The notes below the pieces were generated by a model. The model did no database searches. It was not told the DNA's origin and saw nothing but the letters and a program-made list of their open reading frames with translations. Both the position numbers and the translations under genes were made by a program. From assembly GCA_963556495.2 (NCBI GenBank), contig OY747707.1:28282871-28346870 (forward strand): a DNA stretch of 64,000 bases, written 5' to 3'. Of this stretch, positions 12,101 to 27,100 are shown piece after piece (positions within the stretch are counted from its first letter, which is position 1; every line of letters starts with the position of its first letter). This DNA comes from Valencia hispanica. Taxonomy: Eukaryota; Chordata; Actinopteri; Cyprinodontiformes; Valenciidae.

Positions 12101-15100
12101 ACAGCTGTACTAACAGTGCCGCCGATGCAACAAAAAGCTGATAAACACTTAAAGCTAACAATCTAGAGAATAATTCGGCACTGCTGAGGGGCATGGGAAA
12201 ATTGCAGAGCATTCCGGGTAATAAGGGTTGCCGTCACCAAGCAGACGGATTAACGAGGACACAGTTTAGGCTTTCTAAAAGCCCTTGCATTTCATAGCTT
12301 CATCAAAATTAATGATGCAATAGATATTTTATGGCAAGTCAATGTAGCAAAGTGCATGTCTGAAGACTTTATTTTATTCTTCCTCAAAGGAAGAAAGGTA
12401 TGCTTTCCGGGTGCAGGATCAGAGGGAGATCTTCTCACACTTTGTACTTATATGATCAGTTTTCAGAAGAGCAAATAATTATCAGGGACCTATTTTCACT
12501 ATTCTAACAAGCAGGCCACCACTTTAATCTGGTAACTTTTTAAAGGTGTCCATTTCTGTCAACTTTTCTCCAGCTCTGATTGAGAACATGGCAGCATACA
12601 TATTGCATCAGTCCCACTGAGCTGTCATTAGGAAGTCCTTTTCCCCTTCAAGAATAAGTGAGCTGGTGGAAGTTGGTGAAAGTTCATCAAAGAACTGCTT
12701 TTCCACGGTAATTTTTCCCAAAATGTGGTCTACGTTTGTGTCTAATTTTGTGAGGGTTTTTTTTTGTAATCTAAGAGAGACATCACAGAGTATTTGTTTA
12801 CATTGATAACACAGAATTGTGGCTGTGTGGGGAAAATAGTTCAAAAGAGATGATTTAAATTTTTTTCTTCCAGACAGTGATTGAAGTTTGAAAAGCGAAG
12901 CTCCACACAATTCAAAGTTGGCAATAACGTTCAATTGATTTCAGAGGGCTGTGTTTGTCCAAAAACCTGCTCGCAATTTGGATCTGCTCTGCAGTTTTGG
13001 GGAAGTACATGTAGATTTAAAAGGTTTTACTGTTTGCAACTAAAATCTTACCTTCAATAGGTATTTTGGAGACTTTGAGTGCAGCACATGTTGGCAAATC
13101 ACACAGAAAGATAGACAGAAAGTGAAGACATTCTACATAAAGAAGGTTTCACTTTAACCATCAGGTGATTTCATGTCTCTAGAAGTAGGCAAGGAACAGT
13201 CGGCATTCTCCACACTTATTGGCACCCCTAATAGAGATGTGTGATAAGCCTAAATTAAACTTATCTTTTATTTCAGTAACATAATATTTTTGGGAGAATT
13301 AGATCTCCGACCTCTTTTAGACAATTTTACATCTGCTATTTTACTATCATAATATCACACATTAGTCTGAGCCTTTCTATGACCTACTGTTGCAGCTGTG
13401 TTTGATGACTGTATACAGATTGGAAAGGTGTTGTAACTGGCTGGTTTAAGCAGGAGTTCGCCGTCTTATATAATGTCTACAAAACTGTTTGCAATTGTTG
13501 CATCTTTAGCAAAAGCTGAGACCTTCGTACAATATGTAACCTTGCTGTAGCAGAACATTAAAAAACACAAAGAGAAATCATTGGCTGAATTATCTTTTGC
13601 TGAGGATCTGACTCACTGATGTTCATAAATCTGCCTCCACAATTTATTTATTTATTTAGACTTTAAATCAAGGGTTTAGAATATTTTGCATCCTGGAACC
13701 ATATTTTCTGGTCAGGTGAGAATAAGACAGAGCTTTTCAGCAAAACAATGTTATGTGTTGAGAAAAGGGCATACTGTTAAGACTTGTGTAGGGTTTGTCA
13801 TGCTGTGGGCCTGGAAATCATGTTAAATTGCATGTGTTCATGAACTACTGGAAATACCAGGGGTTGTAAATAACCAGAAGACTTAAAATGGGTTATTAAT
13901 ACTGGTTCTTCAAGAGGACAGTGAGCCAAACATTTGGCTAAATCAAAACAAAAAGGTGTCACTAGGAGAAAATCAACCTTCTTCCAAGACCATCTCAGTC
14001 CTCAAGACCTAAATCCTACAGAAAACCAGTAGGTTGAGCTAAATAGAGGACAGCATGAGAAAAGACCCAGGACTATAGTCAATAAATCGGCCAAAAAGGA
14101 ATGGTCAAAGACTTGTGTCTCAATATACTTTACTTTTGTAAAATTTCATAGAAGACTAAGTGAAAGACTAAGTATTTCTACTGCAAAAAAGAGACCTCAC
14201 ACCAGGGATGACAATAAGTGTTGAGTGCGCAAAACATACTTGAAAAAATAATTAAAATTCCACAAGAAATGAGACCCTGACATTGCATTAGTTAATCAAA
14301 TTATGTTATGTAAAAAAAAAACATAAGTACATAATGATAATGGCTTGCACATAGCGCTTTTCAAGACCCTCAAAGCTCTTTGCAAGTCCATTATTCATTC
14401 ACTCTCACATTCTCACTGCTAGAAGCAAGTTACGATTGTAGCCACAGCTGCCCTGGGGCAGACTGACAGAAGCGAAGCTGCAGTATCGCACCATCGGGCC
14501 CTCTGGCCAACACTAGTAGGCAGGGAGGTGAAGTGTCTTGCCCAAGGACACAACGACATGTAGCAGGCGGAAGCAGGAACCAATGATTTCTGGGTCGCAG
14601 GGCGACAACTCTATCACTGAACTACAGGCGCCCCATGTTATGTACAATTGTCACAGTTGCAAAAACAAAAATCTTATCAAAACATGATTTATGAACAAGT
14701 ACATAAAGAGATATGTTTGAATATGTCCTTATACAAAAATCTATCGAAGTTGGTTAATGCACTTCACCAAATACTTTACTGTCTGTTAACAAGAAAAGTA
14801 TGTGAATCTGATAGATGACTTTCAAGCTGCAGAAACCAAATAACAGATGGCAATGCTGCCTTACCACAAGCTAGACAGCCAACAGGGTAGTCAATTAACA
14901 TGGCTATGCTTCATGGAACAGCCTTTTACTGTGTTTCTCATGGAGGGATGCCTGTGAGCAACAAATAAAAAGCAGTATGTGTTGGTTCATGGTGCTGGAA
15001 CCCCACCTTGCTGCGCCCTGCGCTGAGCTGAGGGGGAAGGGATCTGGAAGCAGCGGTGACCCGAGCCCTGGACGTCGCCAGATTTCCTGTTGATTATAAA

Positions 15101-18100
15101 ATAATTTCAATAATAAGTCAGTTTTATTATTATTGTGCCGTTTACAGATAAAAAATAACAAGGTGCTTCACAATAAAATGTGTTTCACATGCTAATTACA
15201 TGTAGAAAAAGACAATGCACAGGAAAACCCCATAAACTACACATGCTGCCAATCTGACACCCATACATTACATGTGATGCTCATGTGAAACCCAGAAACT
15301 ACATGTGATGCTTTGTCCCCAAACGTAATCAAATGTGAAAAACAGGTAATTCATCAGTGTTTCCCCTTATAGTCCCTCAGACTAGACCGGAGAGATGAAA
15401 ATAAATGGTCATCGGATCGTCCAGCCTATTTATTAATGTGCTGTAGACAACAGTGTCAGAAGTAAGATCCTACAACAAGTGAATTCTCCAGAAGGCAGCC
15501 AGAAAAGGAAAAAGTGTCTAACTCACAGCGATTATAAAAAACACAGGTAAAAGTTTGAGCAGTTCCGGTGGTTTTTACAATGCTGGAAATGCTTATTGAG
15601 AAATACTGAAAACATCAAACTGAAGATATTGCACTACAATGTTTGTGTTCATACAGCAGCCGGCTCACAAAAGACTGTTCAGAAGGAGCCTAAATCTCTG
15701 TGAATCCCATGGACTCCAGAGAGCAGCTGCACACAGAGCAGTCAAATATCCACACACACACACACGCACACACACATAAATAGTAGAAAGGATATGAGCA
15801 TAGCATATGCAAGACAGTCTGAACATTTCAAAGTTTCTGCACAAGATGTCCAAATGTTTTCTCTGGCTATATCTTCAGAGGCTAAACTGTGATTAATAGC
15901 AGTGAAAGAAGCCTTTGAAGCAGGATTGGTGACATCAAAGTCCTAATCCATGGGTGGCAGGATTTTTATAATGAGTGGGAAGTATCTTAACACATTTCAA
16001 AGGGTTTACTCCATGAATAAACAATAGCTGCACAGATGTGCCACACACACCTTTAGAAAAATATGTCTGGAGACACAGGAGGCAGCATTACCCAGGCAGC
16101 CGTGTATGGCAAGGAGGTAAACCTTTGTAAGTTTTCTAAGATAAAGCTGAACTGACAGGCCAACAATTGTTCTAGATTTTCTACCACACACAGACCAACT
16201 TTTGAAAATGCAAATATGCAGCCAGTTCCTACAATATGAAGTCTCACGTCATGCACATAGGACGTCATCTGACAGCCAGCCAGAAAAAACTAAAGACTGG
16301 ATCAGCGTCTGGCTTTCCTCAGAGGCCGATCAGATGAGTATTAAAAGTTTAAAATGCTGCAAGAGATCAAAATCAATTTTTGATGGCTTAATTGACAGCC
16401 TGCCCTTTTCTAACTTTAGACAAAGGACGTCCTATTGGCAGTAAAGGTTCCTTGGTTAGCCAAAGCAACATAGTGCCTCACGGGATAAAAATACACACAG
16501 AAATAGTAGCGCATACACTGCTGTAGTCCAAACAACCCAAAACATATGATGCGAGAACACTTCAAAAGAGCCTTTTAAGCCGGTAGTGATGCTGCTTTTA
16601 GCTTCTGACAGTCGTCAGATAATTTTCTGCACATTTATTTTCCTATTAAAGTTTTTTGTCTGCATTTGGCAAAGACTAACATGTTTAAATATGTCATTTA
16701 AAATGTTTAGAATATTTGTTCTGAAAAGTAACTACTGAATTATAATTAGAACCTGAAAATATGCTAGGATGGAAATAATAGCTGCTCATTGCTCATTTTG
16801 AACAGTTGTTTGTGAGAGGGTCTTGTCTTTAAGGACACAAGGGGTAGGTTTCCACAACCTCTAACAGCCTTTCGGCACAACCACCACCAAAAAAAAAAAA
16901 AAAAGTATGATGTTTAAGAACAGGGGCTGTTAAAACTGTGTCGGGTACATTACCAACACACAGGCAGGGAGGGCCCTGCTCCAATTAGCCCAGAGTAAAG
17001 CTGGATGGATTAATTGGAGTGGGTCTTGTGCAAATGAAGAGCGCTCTCTCTTCTCCCCATTAGTGCTGCTGGGCCAGATCATCTGAGCACATTTGTCATG
17101 ATGAATTAGCGGCTGTGAGTGGAACGGGATCGTGGAGTGTCACTGTGCTTTCACGCCTCTCACTTCCATGACACCATCAAGAGGAGATGAAGGGGGCTGC
17201 GCCACGAAGAGAGAAACTATGACAGATGTACCTAAGCCTCGGAAACGGACACTCGCTGCTTTCTTCACTTATTCCTTGGCGGGTCGTATTAATTCATTCT
17301 TCTGGCGCATTTCGTATCCCCCCTTCAGACTACATGATTAGAGCATGGGTTAATAGTCAGTATCCTCAAAGATTTCCGCCTCTTGAGACATGAAACCATG
17401 GGAACACCTGTGATGTCGGTCCTGAAAGGAAACACTCTAATTTAGATACAGTGGGGGAACTTGTCTAATGATGTGGATCATAATTATTCAAACAGAGAGA
17501 CGGACAAGAAAGGGAAGATTTGTTCTTTGACATTGAGAAAAATCTACAGCTCCATGTGTTTTTAGTTTCAGCCAGAGACGGTTCTCGCTTTTATCCGTTC
17601 TCTCAAATGATGAAAATAAATGAAAGCGAAAAGAAGTTTTGATATCACAGAGTAAAATTTTAAAAAGGAGAGCAGGTGAGCGGAATACTCTCCATCAGGT
17701 CATTTAGTGGCAAGAAACAGGTGGACAAGCATCCCTGCTGTTCGTTTCTGCTTCACGCATGTTGCTCTTGGCGCTGACTTCCAGGACAACTGAAGAGAGT
17801 GGCAGAGTGGTATGTGAGGAGGGGGCATAAAGAGAGAAAAAGAAAACCCTTCCCTGGCATCTGTGCGTTCACTTTGAAAATTAAGCCCAGCAAGAATCCT
17901 GTAGGAGAGAAAAAAAGCTCAAGCTGGCAGTTGTATTGGGGCTCTATTGACAAGAATAGTCAATGTGTCTGGGATTAAAAAGCAATCCCGCGTTCAATAT
18001 GACACCTCCCTACACGCTTTTATGAGTGCCAGTGAGCGCCTTGTACTTCTGAAGCTCTGGATCGAGCTGTCGACACGGGGGACAATCAAAGTTGTAAGAA

Positions 18101-21100
18101 CGAGCAGCCTTACCGAGCTGAGTGAGCAGAGGCTTGCTGGATATCTCCGCCGCTTTTCCCGCTCTCTTTTTCAAAACATTTGGTCTCAAACCTCAACTCA
18201 GCAACCAAGCAAATTAGATTAAAAGACCCATAACCCTCCGCAACCCTCCCCTCACCCTCTATAACCGCCACCATTTATGCCTGGAGATGGCTTCAGGGGG
18301 CTGTTGATTTAAATGCCATCCAGTACTGTCAAAGCAGATCAATCATAAAAAGCATGGTGTAATTGGCTTTTAGTGACACAACACAGTGTTGCGTTTATCA
18401 AAGGATGTTGCACCATGTGAGTTTAGAGAGCAGGCTCCCTGCTACTGATGTGCAGGGTCGCCATAAATCCCACTGCTGACTCAAAACATTTTCCAAATAC
18501 CACTATTTGGAAAGAGGAATAATAAAAGTACTACTCGATGAGTGTCTTTCTCTGTAGAAGTCTAGAGGAAGATATGTCTGTTGGGATGAAAAAAAGGCCT
18601 CTGCTGGGCAGAGAACAAAGAGCCAAATGTGTCATATACGGAGTTGGGAGAAGTCTGTCAGGAGGATCTCCTTTTACATGCAGGCACAAAGAAGATGGTA
18701 GAACTGTGGCCTGACATGAATATGTAAAAGAAACTATGTTTAAATGTTTGACACAAATGTGAACCTTAAACTTTAAACCTTGAAAAATCACGAGAACATG
18801 TACAAGCATCATTGTAGCTGCAAAACATAAAAAAAAAGTGTCCAAATGTGAGAAATCTTCTAACAAAGAGAAATTATTGCGTGATTGTCAGGTGTCACAT
18901 CTTGACAGCAAACTTTGCTTTGAATCTGATGTCTTAAAAACATTAGAAAGCTGAGTAAACAGTATTTAGTTCCCTATTAAAATCCAAACCATAGGGTAAA
19001 TCACATGGAACTTACATTTCAGCTGAACATACTTTTCATAATTAAGGAATGTCCTGATTAATGTCGTGGTTGTCTGCTTTTAAGACTTTAAGCAGATTTA
19101 GTAAATTCTGTCACAAGGGTAAAAAATACCTAAACATATACACTCTCTGGGATGGAGTCTCCGAAGATTTTCCTAGAGGTGGAGGCTAGATGTAAGACCC
19201 ACTGCATCTTTCAGACGAAGATTTTTGCCTTCGACAGATGGAGAGAGAAGTAAATCTGACTTTATGTACATAAATCTCACCTCAGTTTGAGTTTAATCAC
19301 AAAAATGAAGTTTTCCAAACTAATGATTCAGAATGGCAGGAAATTATGTCAAGGCAACTCTCAAACAAGTTTAGTTAATTTTAGTATCAGACCTAATACT
19401 GACACCATTTTTAGATTCGTTATTTGGCAATGGAATCTGCACAAACTGTATATTAAAAGATGTTTCAAATATCAGACATATGCCTCGATTTGCCAGATTA
19501 CTTAAACCAGTTTACTGTCAGTAAACAATCTGTGGGCTAGCTCGACCATCTCTTAAGACATTTTAGTGTTGAGAAAGGCAAAATGCCAGTCATAGGCTGT
19601 AGCTGAGGAATGAAAGTTATATTTGTTTGTTACAGTATTAATAACGTCACTATGAGATTAACAAAGAAGAGGCGAGGAGTTTCAGTAGAAACAGGTAGGC
19701 TAACTAGATAACAGGAAGTTGTTTAAATTTATTCTTTTAAGATTTTAAACTTTATGACAGATTATGTTGAATTTGAAAATGTGGGCAGTCTTTGGCATAA
19801 GGTAGGAATATACAAAATCTTGAAAAACAACTACTGATGTCACATTTATGGATGCTAACTGTGCTTGCCGTTGTAATTGCTAACAAACTTGGTCAAAGCT
19901 GTTGACTTCATCATATACAGTATATATGTACATGACCTTGCTTCACAGGTAAACTCCTGTTTTGTTGAGATGCATGGCGTCACATAATCACAAACAACTT
20001 TGCCTCGCGAACAATTAATGACAGTAGCAGAGAGGCTTGTTAAATTAAATTTTTACTAAGCAACTCTTTTGTCAGGTGTAGTACCTTTTAGGTCTGTTTA
20101 TTAATATTTCTTCTCCAAAGAAATTGACGGCATCAGCTTATTTTAAACTATTGTTATCTTCTGAAGTTTACTGCCCTCCATCTCCCTGTAATTCAAATTT
20201 AAGAGCTCTATGGCTGGCAAGAACATGATTATAGTCCAAGGATCATTCAACACATTATGCAAAAAAACGGATCTTGCAACAACAAATGGAGCTGAAAATA
20301 AGGGCAAAAACTCGAGCAGCTCAATTGGCAATAAAACCCCATGACCAAAAAATGTAACTAGATGTTAGAGATGTAGTGAGAAATCAGCTTATGACTAGAA
20401 CTGGTCGATTTTGGGCATGACCAGCCCTGGCTGCTGACCATCCAATTGGAAATTGGAAAATATGAGTGTTCAAAGTTGAATCTTTCTTAGGTAATCATCA
20501 ACAGATCATTGTAACAGCACTCTTCAGTGTTGAAGTTCTTGCTGCAGGAAGAACATTTACAACTAGCTTTTAAAAGTCAGTAAAGTGTTTAAAAATGTCA
20601 GAGGAAGCACAGTATATGTAAGAACTTGTTTAAAGAGGAAAACTATTTTATATGGTGGCATTTTGACTGTTCACTCAGGTTGCTACAACAGAGAGCTAGA
20701 CTTCAGCAGATGCTGCTCATTTAATTCCTTTGCCACTTCATAGTTTTGCTTTGGTTGAAGCAGTTTAGAAGATAAAGGAGTTACTGTTTTATCTTTTTGA
20801 ATTTTTATGGAACATGCTGAATTTGTAAATATTGCCAGCCTTTTGTAAATCTTAGAGTCAATGCAATAATTTACATTATTTGAAGTGAACACAGGGAGTC
20901 TGCTGTTTAGCATCAGAAATGCTAATCACACTAATAATGCTAATTGATAAAGGATGATCAATGTTAAAAATGTGTAAAACCAAGTTTTACTGCTCCCTCT
21001 CACTCATGGTGCGACTTCTCAGGCTCCACGTAAAGAATTACCACAAAGAAAGATTTAGGGCCCATCCACACGGAGACGCGTTTCGCTGTATACGTATACA

Positions 21101-24100
21101 TTTTTTATCATATTAGCGTTTCGTCCACACGGATTCGGCGTTTTCAAGACTGAAACCGCTATTTTTTTAAACCAGGTCCCAAAGTGGATAAATCTGAAAA
21201 CGAAGCCCTTGCGGTTTCGTGTGTACAGCCAATCCGTATATTTTGTGAAACGATGATGTCATCACATCACGTTTCGGCTGCGTCACACGTAACTGCAACA
21301 ACAAAAATGGCGGACTACATGATTTTGTTCGTGCTGCAGAAGCTTCTAAGCCTACTAGCTTTATTACAGCAAAATCAATTGCTTTGTTATAAATTTATTC
21401 CTCTTGGTTCGTATACAGCTCGCAAGGTTATGTGCATGCTCAAAGTCTTCTTCTCTGTGTATAGTGTATCTCTGTGGCAGAATTACAGCGCCACATATAT
21501 ATATTTCTTGAGACGACACCGTGTTTACGGAATTTGTTTTTAGAACGAGGAAAAAAAGTGAACAGATAGGGAACGTACAGGCTTCGTGTTGACGTGGCCT
21601 TACTGTATGGAAAGATTGGCACCAGCTACAGTTGGTTTGCGCTCATAAAAGCTTTACAAAAGCCACTTACTGAAAAATTTTCAAGAAATATATTTTCTAA
21701 TTGTGCTCTTGAAATCATCACTTTTGGTAAATATTTAAGCAAAAATTGACCTCTCTTTAATTTCCTCTGTACAGTTTCATATCTTTCAAAGCATTATGAA
21801 AGTCTTTTTTGTTTTATTAAAACCAACTAAAAATGTGTTAGATTTACTCACTCTACAATGAAACTAAACATGCAATATTTTAGTGAAACAAAAAAGCTGT
21901 CTTATTTTCATGGTGAAGGGGTCAGTAAGTCTTCAAGTCATTGTAACACTTTGTAGGTTTGACATTTTATACGGTTGAGGTGCGCTGATTTTAATTTTCT
22001 TGACATAGAAAAAAATAATTTTATATTCTCACTAACAAGAACAGAATTTGGGTCTCTCTTCATTTGAAAAGGTTTCTTATATTTAGCCAAGTTTAACAAA
22101 TCAATTAATTGCAGTTTTGGGTGCATCGAGGTCTGTTTTAGAGTAAACGTGGAAATGTGTGGTCTTATTTACTGTTAAATTAAATAGGAAGGCACAAAGC
22201 ATTATTATTATAAGATGAATACTTTTGTGTTTTATCAAAAATAGTCAAATGTAAGATTTTGACATCAGTAGAAATTTAGCTGTAATTTAAAGACAACTAA
22301 GTCTCCATCTGTACTGCTGGGCAAAATATGCACAATTTCTGAATTGTGGTAGGGGGCCGTACAAAATCAGTAGCCTACAATGGCTCTTGCTTTATGAGGA
22401 TAAAAAGAGCACATCAATAGCAATGATAAATGCAGTCGCACTTTACATCACAACATATTTTTGTTCTGGAACAAAGAACTGGCAGTGTTGAGGTGCAGTG
22501 TGTACAATCAGCAGGCCCAGGCAGCCCTGAGGCAACGCACACACTCTCTAACACACACGCAGAACCACTGCAGGCAGCCCGGACCCTGGTAGGCCTAACT
22601 GAGCTGCGCCAATTCAAACACTGTGATCCCCCTCCCTCAATCTGGGAAAGACCCTGGCTCTCAGGAATTTGTCCATGCAAATACATCCCATTTCCTCTGA
22701 CAAAACACCACCACATGTCCAAGCCTTAAGGACCCGCTTTCTCCGGGGGCTCGAGTGGCCTCGCTATTCACAGCCTGTGAGATTTTTACTTTCCGGTGCT
22801 TTCCTACTTACCAAGCACAAACATTACACCAGGACAATCAAATTTTCAAAGTGGACATGTAAAAGAGACTGAGACAGACATAAATGTTTAGTATTGAAAA
22901 AAATATTAAGTAAGGGAATATGAGCTTGGATGAATTTGTCCTTCAGGTACATTTGGGTGTTCTTAGACTTCCGCAGATTAATATTTCAACCTCCGTTGGA
23001 GAAGCTGCAGGTCTACGAGACTGTCCCCTAGTGGTGACACTGTGAGGAACACAAGAGACAGAAACCACCCTGGTGCAAAAACAGATTTCCATCAGATCCT
23101 CTCAGATAATGGTAATTTCACAGATAACAGTGAATCTATAACGTGGAGGGGAGATGCAAATTAAATCCCCCCACAAATTCTACCCTGAAGAATAGATTTC
23201 TAATTTTCTTATGCTGTGCTGTATCTCACTTTGAACAGAGCTCCATCTTTTCCAGAGTGATAAGACAGGCCAGTGTTTCATAGCTTTTATCTTCAGAGAT
23301 GATCTGCACTTTCAAAGACTGAAATAAGACAACCAGACCTCCAGCTCTTAACATACAGACTAACTGCTCGCGCTGAGCTTTGCTTAAGCTTTTTAGCAAG
23401 TAAAAAATGCACATAAACAATTTTCTCTGACAAATCGATACATCAACTTAATTCTTCCCTCTGAATAGCAGGGCAGACCAAACAGCAGTGAAATAACAAT
23501 AAAGAAGCTTTGAAATGTAAGTGACAGTAAACATTATAGCACATCTTAGCTTCTATTCAGTGCTGCTGTTTACTGAAAAGATGTGTTTCACGCACTTGTT
23601 TTTATGGAGTGCACTCCTCTGAAGCTGTTAACTGCAGGAGGAAATAGCTGAAGGCTCCCTTGTGCAAAGGCTGCAATAGAAGTTTACAGACATGACAAAT
23701 TTCCTCAGCTTGGGTGTCTTTTTTGAATTGAAGCTGCTTCTTAATGCAGCTGGGAGTGAAAGAGGCCTGCCGCCCCCCCCCCCTAGCAAAAAAGGATGTG
23801 GAACGCATAATGTGGCTTAGCTGAAATAAAGGAGAGGGAATCTGATAATTTAAGACTTCTATTAGCATTTCAGCTAAGTGAAGTGACCAGGAGGCCTCGG
23901 CGTTGGCTAATGACGAGCACGTTACTCTACCTTCATTTAAAAAACAGAAAAGAGGTGGGACGAGTTGCTTTTGTGTTCCCTAAATACTGTTTCCTCATCC
24001 CCCGGGTATTTAGAAACCTTATCATAAAATATCCCTCCGCACCCACAATCTGCAGATAGCATTCAGCAGTTGGGAAACGAAGAGGGAAAGCTTAGTGAAA

Positions 24101-27100
24101 ATAAAAACAGAGCGCCGTGCAAAGAGTTGAGCCTCTCAAGAGATAATGGAGAGTGCAGATTTATCCGAGAACGGCGTACAGAGGCTTGAAGTGGAGGAGG
24201 ACCAGTGGATGACGGCAAGCCGCGTCTTTAAGGAAACCCACTTACCTGAACCTTTATGGAGGCAGCACTTATACAGTATCACAATCATACAAATTGCTTG
24301 TCTCAAAAGTTTCCGTTTCTATTGTGAGGATGGGCACAATACTACCTGAAAATTGTTTAAATTGGCACTAATGCCTGAGATTTTTTAAGTTGGCATAATT
24401 TTCCTTTACTATACCCGTTTTAGTCAAAGGGCTGGAAAACAGCTGCTGCAGGAGTTTGTTCTCTGATGTTCTCAACACCAAAACAATGTCTGCAGGAAGA
24501 GTGTCCCGGTTCTTTTCCAGAAATCCATTGACGTTGTACATCACCTGTCGAGCAGACCACAAGAAATATAAACAAAAGCCTTAAATTTTAGAGAACCAAA
24601 CAATTTTCTTATAACAACGCACTGTATATTGTGTCAAAGTGAATCACTTGAAGTTATCACTAATATATACAATACTTCAGATAACATTACAGTGTGACGG
24701 CGGACACATGTAGCTTTTCCTAAGCAAAATGTAAGGAATGTTCATGTAAAGGTTAAAACCTCTTAAAGCAGAAAGTTTAAGAAACAAAGTTTTTACAGAA
24801 GCACCACAGAGTACAGCCCATGTCTTCTTGGAACTAATGGCTTACTTTCCTGAAACTTACCAGGTACTTTTTAGAACGCTTTAGGAACTTATTGGGTACT
24901 TTTCCCCAAGACTTTCCTAGAACATACCAGGTATTTTCCTGGACCCTTCATGTTACTTACTGATTATTTACACTGAACTTAACGAGTGTTTTATAGAACT
25001 CATTGTGTGATTTAGTTTATAACCATTATGTTACATGAAAGTAACTGAAAAGTACTTGATAAGTTCTGGGAAAGTATCCATTAAGTTCCAAAAGAATTCC
25101 AGAAAGTACTCAGAAAGTTCTTAGAAGGTAACCTACCAGTTTCAGGAACTTTTGTCAACATTATGTGGTGCTACTCATAAAAACGTGCATGATTCATTCC
25201 TAAACTTTGTGTTTTTGTCATTTTAACTCTATAGAAAATGATTTTTTTAAATTAAAAAAATTAAATAATTGTTTAAAAAATGGGAAAAGTTAACTTCAAG
25301 CACTGGTACAGTATTTATTGTATAGTTAGAAACCAGATACTAAAATCGCAATTCTTTGCTGTCAACATCAAATCAGAGTAAACATTTTGTTTTAGATCAA
25401 TAAATATGAACATATTTGTTTTATTTGTGAAATGTCAGAATAAAGAGGAAGAAAAATGCTTTTTTTACTCGAATCAAAGTCAGAAGTATATATACACTAA
25501 GTTTATTGTGTCTTTAAACAAAAAGGGCTGGGCTGTCACCCCCTCCCTGGGCTTCCACCTTATCGTGGTGGAGGGGTTTGAATGTCCCAATGATCATAGG
25601 AGCTTAGTTGTCGAGGATTTTTTGTCTCTGGTAGGGTCACCGTTGGCAAACAGGTCCTAGGTGAGGGATCAGACAAAGCGCCTCCCTTCCCATGGGCTCA
25701 CCATCTGTGAGAGGGGACACTGGGGTCAGTTGAGATGGGCAGTGGCCAAAGGCGGGAACCTTGGCGGTCCAATTCTCTGTGACAGAAGCTGGCTCTTAGG
25801 GTGTGGAATGTAACCTCCCTGGTGTGGAAGGAGCCGGAGCTGGTGTGCGAGGTTGAGAGGTTCCGACTGGACATTGTTGGACTCACCTCGATGCATGGTT
25901 CTGGAACCAGTCTCCTCGAGAGGGGTTGGACTCTCTTCCACTCTGGAGTTGCCCCCGTTGAGAGGTGCCGAGCAGGGGTGGGCATACTTGTATGTTGGGT
26001 TTCACCCTGGTGAATGAGGGAGTAGCCTCCCTCCGCCTACGGGCCGGGGAAGGGTCTTGACTGTTGTTTGCGCTTATGAGCCAAATGGCATATCAGATTA
26101 CTCATCCTTTTTAGAGTCCTTGGAGGGGGTGCCAGAAAGTGCTTCTCCTGGGGACTCCCTTGTTCTGCTGGGGGACTTCAACGCTCATGTGGGCATTGAC
26201 AGTGAGGCCTGGAGAGATGTGGTTGGGAAGAATGTGGGTCATGTTACGTGCCTCCATTGTCGAGGCGGCTGACTGGAGCTGTGGCCGCAAGGGATCCAGT
26301 CAAAATGAAGAAAGAGTCTTATCGGGTCTTTTTGGCTTGTGAGACCCTGGAAGCAGCTGATAGGTACCGGCAGGCCAAGTGGATGATCGCTGAAGCAAAA
26401 TCTCAGGCGTGGAGGAGTTCGATAAGGCCAGGGAGAACAACTGCTGTACGGGTTTGAGGCAATTCTGGTCCACCATCCGGCATCTCCGGAAGGGGAAGCG
26501 GTCCACCGCCAACACTGTTTACAGTGGGGATGGTGTGCTGCTGACCTCAACTCGGGATGTTCTGAGTCGGTGGACGAAATACTTCAAAGACCTCCTCAAT
26601 CCCAGTGGCACTCCTTCCAATCTGGAAGCGGAGTCTGGGGTCTGTCATGGTGAAGATAGATCTGAGACGAAACAGTTTATGATCGGTTTACCATCCAATT
26701 CCTCCCCTCTATGGTCACAGGCTCTGGGTAGTGACGGGATAATGGATACAAACAGCTGAAATGAGTTTCCTCTGCAGGGTGTCTGGGCTCTCCCTTAGAG
26801 ATAGGGTGAGAAGCTTGGTCATCCAGGAGAGGCTCAGAGTAGAGCCGCTGCTTCTCCACATCGAGACAAGTCAGTTGAGGTGGCTCGGGCATCTGGTTAG
26901 GATGCCTCCTGGACGCCTCTCTGGTGAAGTGTTCCAAACACATCCCACCAGGAGGAGACCCAGTGGAAGACCCAGGAGACACTGAAGGGACTATGTTTCT
27001 CGCCTGGCCTGGGAACGCCTTGGGATTCCCCCTGAGGAGCTGGCCCAAGTGGGCAGAGAGAGGGAAGTCTGGGTCTGGCCAAACGAGCCAATCCCAGATA

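Noticed and set aside
13050..13130. Candidate loop-2 exon on the minus strand ending GAAG before GTAAGA
   Set aside because: Neither possible acceptor gives a length of 3n+2 (81 or 21 bases), so it would break the reading frame between the flanking exons.
18114..18225. Candidate minus-strand exon ending CAGCTCG before GTAAGG
   Set aside because: The phase-correct frame meets a TGA with no usable acceptor after it; the fit to loop 2 was forced.
22795..22880. Donor-like GCTTG before GTAAGT on the minus strand
   Set aside because: No upstream frame with correct phases and no acceptor; the frames contain stops.
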